This document shows, one piece after another, positions 1-7,661 of a DNA stretch of 12,496 nt (within the stretch, counting starts at the first letter, position 1; every line of letters starts with the position of its first letter). The position numbers and the translations under genes are program-made. Source of the stretch: an uncultured Clostridia bacterium (GTDB taxonomy: Bacteria; Bacillota; Clostridia; Peptostreptococcales; Anaerovoracaceae); assembly GCA_934255545.1 (NCBI GenBank), contig CAKQOE010000056.1:1-12496 (forward strand), given 5' to 3'. Under the pieces are notes generated by a model. The model had not been told where the DNA came from. It made no database searches and saw only the letters and a list, made by a program, of their open reading frames with translations.

Positions 1-2
1 TT

Positions 3-456
3 AAGGGCACTCCTGTAAGCGAACTGAAGCTTGAGATAAAAAATAAAGACGGCGATAATTTAAAAGCAGAACTCGTATATTTCAAAGATAACGAACTGTT
101 TATAGATATATCTGATAATTCAGGCGAATATTTTGGTATTGTACATCTCGGATATACTATGGTAGAAGCTGCAGTTTCTACGGTGCCTGAAACTGTCAGA
201 CTTATGGATGGCGATAAAGTAGCTCTTGAAGTAACAAATCTTACGGACAAATGGTCGGATGGGTACCTGTCACAATATAACGTACCGATATCATCAGAAT
301 ATAAGGGGGGTTTCTGCTGACAGGTTCACTGTTGAAGCATTAAATAAAGACGGTAAGAAATTAAAAGCAAAGATCTCACGTTTGACAAGTGCAATGGTAC
401 AGATAAGCATATCAGACGAACAGTATCATATAACAATAGGCTTTAAATACGAATAG
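3..456 (+). pseudogene. 3' end of a repeat-domain protein with a single-base frameshift
   Basis: The gene starts left of the window. One frame is open from base 3 and reads about 105 codons to a TGA at 318-320. A second frame continues through 456 and ends in TAG at 454-456. The frames meet at a run of six G (305-310); removing one G joins them into about 150 codons. The protein supports the join: the segment starting KGTPVSELKLEIKNKDG is echoed after the G run by KGVSADRFTVEALNKDG, and LKAEL...IDISD by LKAKI...ISISDE. So two copies of a beta-rich domain lie in tandem and the frameshift falls at the start of the second. It may be a decayed gene, a slippage-variable gene or a sequencing error. 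I do not recognise the family. A start at 259 for a separate small gene is unlikely, since its first residues are out of frame with the domain homology. Confidence 0.6.
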
Positions 457-467
457 ATAAGCCTTAC

Positions 468-506
468 AGCTGCCGTACAGTATAAAATGTACGGCAGCTT
501 TTATAT
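468..506 (+). terminator. Intrinsic terminator after the repeat-domain gene
   Basis: A perfect 12-bp stem pairs 468-479 (AGCTGCCGTACA) with 488-499 (TGTACGGCAGCT) around an 8-base loop, followed by TTTATAT. It starts 12 bases after the stop codon at 456 and is well placed to end that transcript. Confidence 0.85.
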
Positions 507-610
507 GTAACGCAGTAATAAAATCCACAGGAGGCATGCGTCACCGCATGATAATTATATACAAGTGATGCAATGGTGAATACATTGAAACGGCGAAAGT
601 ATAAGACTCA

Positions 611-699
611 GAAAAAGTAACAGATGAACGAAATGCTCAGATGTTGGTGGTGAAAAAGTCAGCAAATGGATCGTATAGCAAAAATGCTGACCATTTTTT
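611..699 (+). repeat. Orphan copy (plus one degraded copy) of the GTCAGCA/TGCTGAC hairpin unit
   Basis: GTCAGCA at 658-664 and TGCTGAC at 685-691 form a 7-bp stem separated by exactly 20 bases, the same geometry as each unit of the array at 6576-6938. The loop also shares the tract ATAGCAAAAA. An A run precedes the stem (653-657) and a T6 run follows it (694-699), so it has the form of a terminator readable from either strand. A degraded unit lies just upstream, with GAAAAAGT at 611 and ATGCTCAG near 632. Confidence 0.7.
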
Positions 700-722
700 A
701 TATTTCTAATATATGCAATAAT

Positions 723-738
723 GTTAGTGCAAACTAAC
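723..738. promoter_or_regulatory. Operator-like palindrome GTTAG-N6-CTAAC, SLH site 1
   Basis: GTTAG at 723-727 and CTAAC at 734-738 enclose the core TGCAAA. The 16-bp shape with GTTAG half-sites is typical of operators for MarR-type winged-helix dimers, but the regulator is not in the window. It directly follows an AATAAT that could be a -10 element. The half-sites are identical in all five perfect copies while the cores differ. Confidence 0.7.
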
Positions 739-923
739 GTTATGACGCTGCAGTGGATGCGGGGCGGTCATGGGGCTTTGCAGCCGCCGGGCGGCTGATT
801 TTGTGTTGGGTCTATTCGTTTATTGCTTAAAAATATTATTCGAAAATTTGAAATTATGGCGGGGACTGTTCGAAAATGCGATTGACCGGTGTTTGATAGT
901 GTTTTATCCTTGTAACAGCAAAA

Positions 924-939
924 GTTAGTGTGACCTAAC
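924..939. promoter_or_regulatory. Operator-like palindrome GTTAG-N6-CTAAC, SLH site 2
   Basis: GTTAG at 924-928 and CTAAC at 935-939 enclose TGTGAC. It lies 201 bases after site 1 and 68 bases before site 3. A lone GTTAG half-site follows at 953-957. The flanks AA and TT extend the dyad to 20 bp (AAGTTAG...CTAACTT). Confidence 0.75.
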
Positions 940-991
940 TTTATGTGCTTTAGTTAGATGCGGCGAGAGCCGTAATTTTTTTCAAATATGG

Positions 992-1007
992 GTTAGAACG
1001 GACTAAC
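992..1007. promoter_or_regulatory. Operator-like palindrome GTTAG-N6-CTAAC, SLH site 3
   Basis: GTTAG at 992-996 and CTAAC at 1003-1007 enclose AACGGA. It is the copy nearest the SLH gene, about 160 bases before the start codon, and shares the downstream flank CTAACTTTAT with site 2. It could overlap a promoter, but I cannot place -35 and -10 boxes with confidence. Confidence 0.75.
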
Positions 1008-1169
1008 TTTATTCATGATCCTGTACATGACTCAGGCTGAGGGCGCGGGAGTGCGTATGATGTATGGAGCGCAAATGATGTTATGAAGGGCGCCGGCCGG
1101 GTGACGGCAGAATGATGAACGAAGTGTGCTGAGCTCTGACGCGTATGAGAAAAAGAAGGAGAAAAAATT

Positions 1170-4100
1170 ATGATAACAAGGAAAAGTAAGTTCCTGAGCG
1201 CCATGCTTTCTGTGTGCATGACGTTTTCGGCTGTTCCTGCTGTTTATGCGGCCGGTGACGGCGCGGGTACGTCCGATATAGACGGGCATTGGGCGAAAAC
1301 GGCTCTTGAGGAATTCATTAAGGACGGATATCTGAACGGCGACGGCAATGGGAATTACATGCCGAACGGCACGATGACGAGAGCGCAGTTTTCTGCGATA
1401 GTAAACAGGATACTGAGATATACTGACGAGAGCGCGGATATCTCAAAGTACAAGGATGTGAGCGCTTCGGCGTGGTACAGAGCCGACCTGGCAAAGGCGC
1501 TGGCGGCTGCTTATCTTTCAGGCACTTCAGCTGACACTATGTCGCCGGAGGCGTCGATAACGCGCGAACAGACATTCGTCATACTTGCAAGGATACTTAA
1601 GCTCGATACGACAGATACTTCAGCTCTTGACGCTTACGCTGACGCAGCAGATGTCTCTGACTGGGCTAAGGGAAGCGTTGCAGCGCTTATCAAGGCCGGC
1701 TATGTTTCAGGCGACGACAACAAGAAGATAAACCCTAAGAAGGCACTCACTCGCGCTGAGGGCGTTACGGTACTCAACAGGAGCAAGACTGCTCTCGATG
1801 AGCACAAGGTCATCACAAAGGGAGTATATAAAGACGGCGTTTATACAGGTACGGGCGCAGGCTACGGCGGCACTATGAAGCTCCAGGTGACTATAAAGGA
1901 CGGCAAGATCTCTGACATCCAGATACTCAGCCAGAGCGAAACAGGCTCATACCTTGAGCGCGCAAAGACACTGCTCGACAAGATCAAGGCAAATAACGGA
2001 ACATCAGGCGTAAACGCAGTTTCAGGCGCTACGAGATCTTCGAACGGTATATTTGACGCCGTGAATGCATGCCTTTCTCAGGCTGAGGGCGGGAAGGATA
2101 CTTCTACTACAGGGTCTACCGGGGGGAGTCATGGACCGAGCGGTTCGCTTGCTTCATACAGCAGGATAAATTATGATGACTGGTATATAGCTGACGGTAC
2201 ATATACAGGTGTTGCATCTGGCTACGGCGGAAATACTTCTATTCACGTAAGTGTTCAGGTAACAGGCGGTAAGATCGTAAATGTAAACATAGACAGCAGC
2301 GCTGAGAGCGGAAGCTACATGAACAGCGCAATGTCAGTTGTAGACAAGATAACTGCAGGAAATACTACGAATGTAGATAAGGTATCAGGCGCTACATACT
2401 CTTCAAACGGCATACTCGCGGCTGTTGAAAACGCTCTTGACGGAGCTAAGATCTTGAAGAAAAGCGAGCAGCAGCCTCTGCAGGATGTAGCTCATTCTGA
2501 TATCAGCGTTATAACTGAGTCAGGAACTACTGTAACTGCTTCAGAAGTTGAGGATGAAACTACTGTAGGAAATTATGCAGTTTTAGCAGGCGCATCTGCG
2601 TCAGACGCAGTATCATGCTACAATATAGAGCGTACTGGAGATGCATCAGTCAGACTGATGCTGCCGATAGCGAATTACAGCGCTGGCAAGGATTACACTG
2701 TATATCATATGAAAGACGGCAAAGCGAATTCTCTTGAGACTCAGGTCGTATTTATAGACGGCAAGGGATACTACGCTACATGCATCGCTAATGAATTCAG
2801 TGATTTTATCCTTATAGGCAAGGCAAAGTCTTCATCTGATAAAACATATGAAATAAATGACTCGAAGCTCACAAAGGGCGCAGCTGTAACTGTTTCTGTT
2901 GAAAAGAATACCGCAAAGAGCATAACTACAGATTATACAGTAGATGTTGTTCCTTATTACTATGAAGAAAACGGAACAAAGTATATAGCAAAGCTCAGCT
3001 TTGATGAAAATACTTACAAAGCAGGGGATAAAACAGGAAGCTCAGCAGAGCAGTTTACAGATAATACAAGCTATGTTGAAACAGCTGTAAAAGCATTCAA
3101 CAGACAGCTTCTGAATATCTTAAGCGCAGGAAGCGGAGAAGTAGACGTTGTAACAGGAGCTACTGTTTCAGCGACAGCTCTGAAGTCGCAGATAGCAGAG
3201 GCAGGATACAGCTGGCCTGCAGCTGCAAAGGAAGATGTACTAAGCGAGAAGACAAGCGCGTCAGACGATCCTACTACAGCTGCACCTGAGATAAGTGTGA
3301 TTTCAGCAGGAGAAAACAAGGTCGCTATAAACAGCAGCGAGTCGCTTAAGGGAGCAGTTATATATGTAAACGGACAGAAAGTAAAGACAGTAAGCGATGA
3401 TGTAACTCTCGTTACTGTAGAGGCTGCAAAGGGCGCGTCTGTTACTGTAGCGTATGCGTCTGGCTATGCAGCAGCTGCTAAGGTCGGAGAAACATCTGTG
3501 GAAGATGTTTACGTTACAATGAATGTTCCATACGATGATTTCTTCAGAGCAGTCGGATTAAATAACGATGTAAAGGTAGATGCTGTTACTTCCGCTACAG
3601 AAAATAAATGGAATAGTGATAATTTCACAAAGAGCACTTATAAAAAGGCTAATGAAGTCGGCGGCAGCGTATACGGTGTCCAGATACCTGTAAAAGTAAG
3701 CAGCGACAAGCTTGCAGATCTTTTAGCTGTTACTGACAACGCAGCTGATTATTACTGTGCATCAGCAGTTTCATCAATAGATGGAACATATCTGGAAATG
3801 AGCGTTGGTGATGACGGCAGAAAGACATTTAATTTACCTGAGGACGTTTCAGCGGAAGAAATTTCACAGGATAACGATGTTACCTTAAGCAGTGATTCAA
3901 AGTATGGTGATTATCAGATAGGTATATCCAATGTTCCTGAAGGCACTGTTTACGGTGTAATGATATCAACTGATGATAATGATTACGGAATGCGCCACCT
4001 TGAAAATATCTGGAAAGGCGGCAAGGAAATATCATGGTCTTCAGGATATAAGACTGTTGAATCACACGGAAATACGCTTGCAGCTGATCATTATAGATCT

Positions 4101-6257
4101 ATAAACGGTAAGACGATCAAATCTATAAAGTTTATAACAAGCACAGGAATATACAGCATACCTGTAGGAGAGGGCGGTATATATGTTCCTGTAAAATACA
4201 GCGCGGATCCGTTAACTGTTGAAAATGGAACAGTATCAGAAAATGGCGGAACAACAGCAGTTACATTTAACGATCTGCCTGACGGAGCGTTCAGCAGCAG
4301 AACGATACAGGTCGTCGCGTCAGATAAGTCAGACATTACTGCTATATATGGATTTACTCTCAGCCAGGACGGAAAAACTCTCAGCTGGACAGGAAATGCT
4401 CCTATCGGATCATATACTGTTTATGTAAATGATGAGTCAGGTGTATATGCAGCATTAAAGGCTTCATTTGAGATACAGACTGCTGAGATGCCTGCAGAGT
4501 ACGATGAATCAGATATCAGGATAGTAAAGAAAACTGATGCGGATGATAATGCTTACAGTCAGTATATAAGTGCTGTTACTACAGCAAATATAAACGGAAC
4601 AGATTACAGTCTTACAGGAAAACATGCAGTAAAGATATTTAATGAAAACGGCTTTATAGACCTCAGTGCTTCTCCGTTTGAAGGAATGAAGGCAGGAGAT
4701 AAATATACTGTAGAGCTTACAGCTACAGGATACAGCCAGAAGCTTTCGTTTGAGATAACTATACCTGAAAAGATATATACTTATGCAGCGCTTTCTTATG
4801 CTGAATACTGGGCAGGTGAAGATGTGCAGGCAGCAGGAGATACAACAAGTTCAGATATCCTTGATGCACGAAGCGAATATGATAAGGGCGCATTTGACGC
4901 TGTTACAAGAGCTACTGTAAATCATGGACTCCATAGAGGAAGCTATCAGCAGATCGCTCATATCTATTCTACAGAAGATCATTCAAAGCCGTTATTTACA
5001 GTATCACACTGGAGTGACGATGGAAAAACATTTACAACTACTGATGGTACAGTGGTAAGTTGGGACAAAGGTTCAATGACTTATACTGCAGGACGTGACG
5101 GTGAAAAGACCGCAACTATGGATCATTATGAGATCACAGGAATCAAGTATGTGCCTGTAGCGATACCGGCAGATCTTTATGCTGAATTCTGCAATGATTA
5201 TGCTGTTACACAGAACGGCGAAACAATGGCCGGAGGATATGGCGAAAATAATCTTAAGGCATATGAATATAATGCTTATGTTGATGACGACACTAACGGC
5301 CTCAAGACCGTAAGCAAGTCAGGCGACAGCTGGTCATTCAGCGCTCGTCAGACTGGCAGTGGTTCAGGTATACTTGACCAGGATGAGCTCAGCTCATGCG
5401 ATGAACATCTGACAGTTAAGGACTACAGCGGAAGCTATGGCGAATTCCTCAGAGCGGATATGCTGTCAAATTACGGTGGCCTTGGCGCAGCTATGCAGAC
5501 TGTAAGATGGGATTACTATGGAGAAAATGATCCTGAAACCAGTGAGCCTCTTGCAAGCTACGGAACGAAGTTTGCTGCAGATAACTGGATGCATAAAGCA
5601 AACGGTATACAGCTTGGTCTTACAGAGTCACTCAGATGCCAGCTTCCTGAAAATATGGACGGAACAGGTAAGTGGGTGGTAACAATATACGGTCTTGGCT
5701 ATGAAGATTACAAGGATACTATAGAAGTTACTTCTGCCAATATACCTGCGCCTGTAGCAGCTATGACTGACGAGCAGAAAACACAGCTGACAGGTCTGAA
5801 AGATCAGGCATACGATCTGCTGAAGGATTATATAAATGAAGATGGATCTCTTCAGGATGGAAAGGCTTTCTCAGAAGAATCTGCAAACGCATATTCAGCG
5901 CTTCTTGAACATTACAAAGAAGCTGTAGCAATGCTTGCAAATGCTGAAGCTACTGAACCTGAAGCAGCAGAGCTTATCGGTGAACTGCCTGGGCTTATAG
6001 CAGCTGTTAAGCCTGAAGCACCGACATCACTGCAGGACGCAGAAACCACTTCCGAAACTCCATCATCAGTCTCAGAGGTACTCACAATAGTAAAAGAAAC
6101 TGTAAACGAAGCATCATCGGAAAACGCTGAAAGCGCATCAGACGATGCTGAAAAATCAGATGCCCCTGCAACGGAAGCAGCTCCGGCTGCCGCTGAGGAA
6201 AATGCATCTGCAGGTCAGACAGAAGAGGCTCACGCTTCTGGAGTATCAGCTGAATAA
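1170..6257 (+). CDS. SLH-anchored multi-FMN-binding protein with Tp47-like region
   Basis: A 1695-residue secreted protein; ATG preceded by AGAAGGAG at a good distance. The signal peptide ends near residue 28. Three SLH domains (about 36-85, 93-146, 155-206; third with TRAE) should bind cell-wall polymer. FMN-binding domains follow at about 218-305 and 336-430, with the ApbE target motif SGAT at T288 and T409. A diverged third domain, roughly 550-675, ends in TGATVS with T665. Residues about 780-1080 resemble the Tp47 penicillin-binding lipoprotein of Treponema (YVTMNVPYDDFF, VDAVTSAT at 803-810, YGMRHLENIW around 940-948). A partial second copy (about 1180-1440) has YAALSYAEYW and FDAVTRAT. 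A helical stretch follows 1532, and an acidic Ala/Ser/Glu tail has no LPxTG. Inferred role: flavin electron carrier across the wall, flavinylated by the ApbE encoded at 10192. The Tp47-like function is unknown; the Tp47 link rests on remembered motifs. Confidence 0.9.
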   Translation: MITRKSKFLSAMLSVCMTFSAVPAVYAAGDGAGTSDIDGHWAKTALEEFIKDGYLNGDGNGNYMPNGTMTRAQFSAIVNRILRYTDESADISKYKDVSASAWYRADLAKALAAAYLSGTSADTMSPEASITREQTFVILARILKLDTTDTSALDAYADAADVSDWAKGSVAALIKAGYVSGDDNKKINPKKALTRAEGVTVLNRSKTALDEHKVITKGVYKDGVYTGTGAGYGGTMKLQVTIKDGKISDIQILSQSETGSYLERAKTLLDKIKANNGTSGVNAVSGATRSSNGIFDAVNACLSQAEGGKDTSTTGSTGGSHGPSGSLASYSRINYDDWYIADGTYTGVASGYGGNTSIHVSVQVTGGKIVNVNIDSSAESGSYMNSAMSVVDKITAGNTTNVDKVSGATYSSNGILAAVENALDGAKILKKSEQQPLQDVAHSDISVITESGTTVTASEVEDETTVGNYAVLAGASASDAVSCYNIERTGDASVRLMLPIANYSAGKDYTVYHMKDGKANSLETQVVFIDGKGYYATCIANEFSDFILIGKAKSSSDKTYEINDSKLTKGAAVTVSVEKNTAKSITTDYTVDVVPYYYEENGTKYIAKLSFDENTYKAGDKTGSSAEQFTDNTSYVETAVKAFNRQLLNILSAGSGEVDVVTGATVSATALKSQIAEAGYSWPAAAKEDVLSEKTSASDDPTTAAPEISVISAGENKVAINSSESLKGAVIYVNGQKVKTVSDDVTLVTVEAAKGASVTVAYASGYAAAAKVGETSVEDVYVTMNVPYDDFFRAVGLNNDVKVDAVTSATENKWNSDNFTKSTYKKANEVGGSVYGVQIPVKVSSDKLADLLAVTDNAADYYCASAVSSIDGTYLEMSVGDDGRKTFNLPEDVSAEEISQDNDVTLSSDSKYGDYQIGISNVPEGTVYGVMISTDDNDYGMRHLENIWKGGKEISWSSGYKTVESHGNTLAADHYRSINGKTIKSIKFITSTGIYSIPVGEGGIYVPVKYSADPLTVENGTVSENGGTTAVTFNDLPDGAFSSRTIQVVASDKSDITAIYGFTLSQDGKTLSWTGNAPIGSYTVYVNDESGVYAALKASFEIQTAEMPAEYDESDIRIVKKTDADDNAYSQYISAVTTANINGTDYSLTGKHAVKIFNENGFIDLSASPFEGMKAGDKYTVELTATGYSQKLSFEITIPEKIYTYAALSYAEYWAGEDVQAAGDTTSSDILDARSEYDKGAFDAVTRATVNHGLHRGSYQQIAHIYSTEDHSKPLFTVSHWSDDGKTFTTTDGTVVSWDKGSMTYTAGRDGEKTATMDHYEITGIKYVPVAIPADLYAEFCNDYAVTQNGETMAGGYGENNLKAYEYNAYVDDDTNGLKTVSKSGDSWSFSARQTGSGSGILDQDELSSCDEHLTVKDYSGSYGEFLRADMLSNYGGLGAAMQTVRWDYYGENDPETSEPLASYGTKFAADNWMHKANGIQLGLTESLRCQLPENMDGTGKWVVTIYGLGYEDYKDTIEVTSANIPAPVAAMTDEQKTQLTGLKDQAYDLLKDYINEDGSLQDGKAFSEESANAYSALLEHYKEAVAMLANAEATEPEAAELIGELPGLIAAVKPEAPTSLQDAETTSETPSSVSEVLTIVKETVNEASSENAESASDDAEKSDAPATEAAPAAAEENASAGQTEEAHASGVSAE

Positions 6258-6460
6258 GGGCGCAGCTGTACTGTTGAATGGAAGCATAGACCGACTCAGA
6301 CCGATCTGAAAAACTGCGCAGCGCGTTGCGGCAAGCCTGTAAGGGGCGCCTGCGGCGATGAGTGCTGTGCAGGTCGTGAAATTAATGAAGGAAGGAGGCG
6401 GCGCCCGCGAGGGGGCCGCCGGATACGGGGCTCACGGGTAACTGCGTGGGCGCCGGCGGA
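6258..6460 (+). other. GC-rich structured segment after the SLH gene
   Basis: Non-coding. It is much richer in G and C than the 3' half of the SLH gene and folds locally. One hairpin pairs GGCGGC at 6397-6402 with GCCGCC at 6415-6420, with inner CCC/GGG pairs closing a GCGA loop. It leads straight into the terminator at 6461-6504. It may be a structured 3' untranslated region or a small RNA; I recognise no known RNA family and see no convincing promoter within it. Confidence 0.4.
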
Positions 6461-6504
6461 GCCGGGCAGCGGTAAGCGGAAGCTTTCTGCTGCCCGGCCT
6501 TTTT
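6461..6504 (+). terminator. Strong intrinsic terminator of the SLH transcript
   Basis: A 10-bp GC-rich stem pairs GCCGGGCAGC (6461-6470) with GCTGCCCGGC (6489-6498). The loop can form a second small stem, AAGC-GGAA-GCTT. A CTTTTT tract follows at 6499-6504. It lies about 200 bases after the SLH stop and separates that transcription unit from the sigma factor gene. Confidence 0.85.
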
Positions 6505-6575
6505 GCGCCCTGACCGGCGTGAGCCTTTGCGCGCGCCAACAATTATGCCGCCCGGAAGCTGTGATCTGCAATTAA

Positions 6576-6938
6576 GTCAGCAAACCGGCAAATATCCGAA
6601 AATGCTGACCGAAGCCGCCGAAAAAAGTCAGCAAAACAACGAATATATAAAAATGCTGACCATGGCCACCGGAAAAAGTCAGCAAACCGCCGGATAGCAA
6701 AAAATGCTGACCATAGCCGCCGAAAAAAGTCAGCAAACCGCCGGATAGCAAAAAATGCTGATCATAGCCGCCGAAAAAAGTCAGCAAACCGCCGGATAGC
6801 AAAAAATGCTGACCATGACTGTCGGAAAAGTCAGCAAACCGCCGGATAGCAAAAAATGCTGACCATGACTGTCGGAAAAAGTCAGCAAACCGCCGGATAG
6901 CAAAAAATGCTGACCATAGCCGCCGGAAAAAGTCAGCT
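6576..6938 (-). repeat. Tandem array of a 51-bp hairpin unit (7 units plus a partial eighth)
   Basis: GTCAGC begins at 6576, 6627, 6678, 6729, 6780, 6830, 6881 and 6932, giving periods of 51, 51, 51, 51, 50, 51 and 51. Each full unit is GTCAGCA, 20 bases, TGCTGAC, 17 bases. The fourth has TGCTGAT and the eighth stops after GTCAGCT. Inner units are nearly identical (loop with CCGCCGGATAGC); the first two differ most. Read on the minus strand, each unit is a 7-bp hairpin followed by a T4-T6 run, a terminator-like form. Frames crossing it exist only because 51 is a multiple of 3. The 50-base unit shifts the frame and repeat peptides change there, so it is not coding. Spacers are as conserved as stems, so it is not a CRISPR array. 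Confidence 0.85.
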
Positions 6939-6968
6939 GATATTATTATAATATGATATAAAGTTTTC

Positions 6969-7019
6969 AAAGTCGGTATACAGAGATAAGTCAAAGCTTA
7001 CTGGATATCGACTTTTTAT
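6969..7019 (+). terminator. Possible terminator with long loop before the sigma gene
   Basis: AAAGTCGGTAT (6969-6979) pairs with ATATCGACTTT (7005-7015) in an 11-bp stem containing one G-T wobble, around a 25-base loop. T-rich sequence follows (TTTATTTCTGTTTTTTC). The loop is long for a terminator; a different regulatory structure is possible. Confidence 0.45.
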
Positions 7020-7100
7020 TTCTGTTTTTTCTATTTTTATGAAACATTTTGCTGCCCTGAATGATATAAGTAGTGAAACGCGTTTTTAAAGCGTAGCAGA

Positions 7101-7127
7101 GCACTGATAAGCTCGCTTGATCAGTGC
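7101..7127 (+). promoter_or_regulatory. Leader hairpin upstream of the sigma factor gene
   Basis: GCACTGAT (7101-7108) pairs perfectly with ATCAGTGC (7120-7127) around an 11-base loop, about 50 bases before the TTG start. No T run follows, so it is not an intrinsic terminator. If transcribed it would sit in the 5' untranslated region, where it could affect stability or translation. Confidence 0.45.
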
Positions 7128-7178
7128 GGCGCTAGCGGAGTTACGTTATAAATTTTAAAATGAAAGCGAAGTGATGTT

Positions 7179-7661
7179 TTGGAAAATGAAAGGTTCGAGC
7201 GCGCGGCGGCTATGTATATGAATAATGTGTTCGCAGTTGCGTTCAATTATTTCAGGGATCCGTCGGACGCTGACGACATAGTGCAGGAGGTGCTTCTCAA
7301 GCTATTGAAGAGCGATGTGGAATTTGAAAGCGATGAGCATATAAGGAACTGGCTGCTGAAAGTGGCAGTCAACCAGTGCCGTAAGGTGTCTGTGTCATCG
7401 TGGTTCAGGAAGAGCATGCCGCTTCAGGAGTATGCGGAGTCGCTTAGATATGAGGATCCGGAGGAGAGTGCGCTGTTTTTCGCCGTGATGGGACTGCCAA
7501 AAAAATACAGGGTGGTGATCCACTTATTTTACTACGAGGACTACAGCACGGCGGAGATTGCAAAAATGCTCGAAATGAACGAATCTACAGTGAGGACGCG
7601 CCTCAGGCGCGCGCGGCTAAAATTAAAGGAGGTCCTGAAGGATGGATGGGAAGATGAGTAA
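7179..7661 (+). CDS. ECF-type RNA polymerase sigma factor
   Basis: A 160-residue sigma-70 family protein of extracytoplasmic-function size. The sigma region 2 segment covers about residues 8-70, with the DPSDADDIVQEVLLKLL stretch typical of core-RNA-polymerase binding. Sigma region 4 covers about 108-155, ending in a helix-turn-helix with AEIAKMLEMNESTVRTRLRRAR. The start is a TTG at 7179, the first possible in-frame start after a TGA at 7161; the ATG at 7186 is out of frame. The ribosome site is weak (GCGAAG), so expression may be low. The 3' end overlaps the next gene by 20 bases, which fits a sigma/anti-sigma pair. It lies between the surface flavoprotein gene and the redox operon and may respond to an envelope or redox signal. 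Its target promoters are unknown. Confidence 0.92.
   Translation: MENERFERAAAMYMNNVFAVAFNYFRDPSDADDIVQEVLLKLLKSDVEFESDEHIRNWLLKVAVNQCRKVSVSSWFRKSMPLQEYAESLRYEDPEESALFFAVMGLPKKYRVVIHLFYYEDYSTAEIAKMLEMNESTVRTRLRRARLKLKEVLKDGWEDE

Larger units (their letters stand above)
507..1169 (+). other. Long gene-free leader region upstream of the SLH gene
   Basis: I find no credible gene here; short open frames on either strand lack ribosome sites and recognisable sequence. The region holds the orphan hairpin repeat near 611-699, three GTTAG-N6-CTAAC palindromes (723, 924, 992), and an isolated half-site GTTAG at 953-957. AT-rich stretches such as 694-722 could contain a promoter, but no -35/-10 pair is good enough to call. 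The length and number of operator-like sites suggest a regulated leader for the gene at 1170. Confidence 0.6.

Noticed and set aside
259..320. Independent small gene starting at 259
   Set aside because: Residues before the G run in this frame do not match the domain repeat while the other frame does, so 259 is not a real start.
6576..6938. CRISPR array
   Set aside because: The intervening segments are nearly as identical as the arms and no cas gene is present.
6572..6994. A 140-codon open frame on the minus strand with a 17-residue repeat (FADFF..., QHFLLSGG...)
   Set aside because: It is the translation of the 51-bp array. The peptide changes frame at the 50-base unit, there is no ribosome site, and the hairpin arms rather than codons are conserved.
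7040..7080. Two TGAAAC boxes that might be ECF-sigma -35 elements upstream of the sigma gene
   Set aside because: No matching -10 motif at the usual spacing follows either box, so self-regulation cannot be supported.
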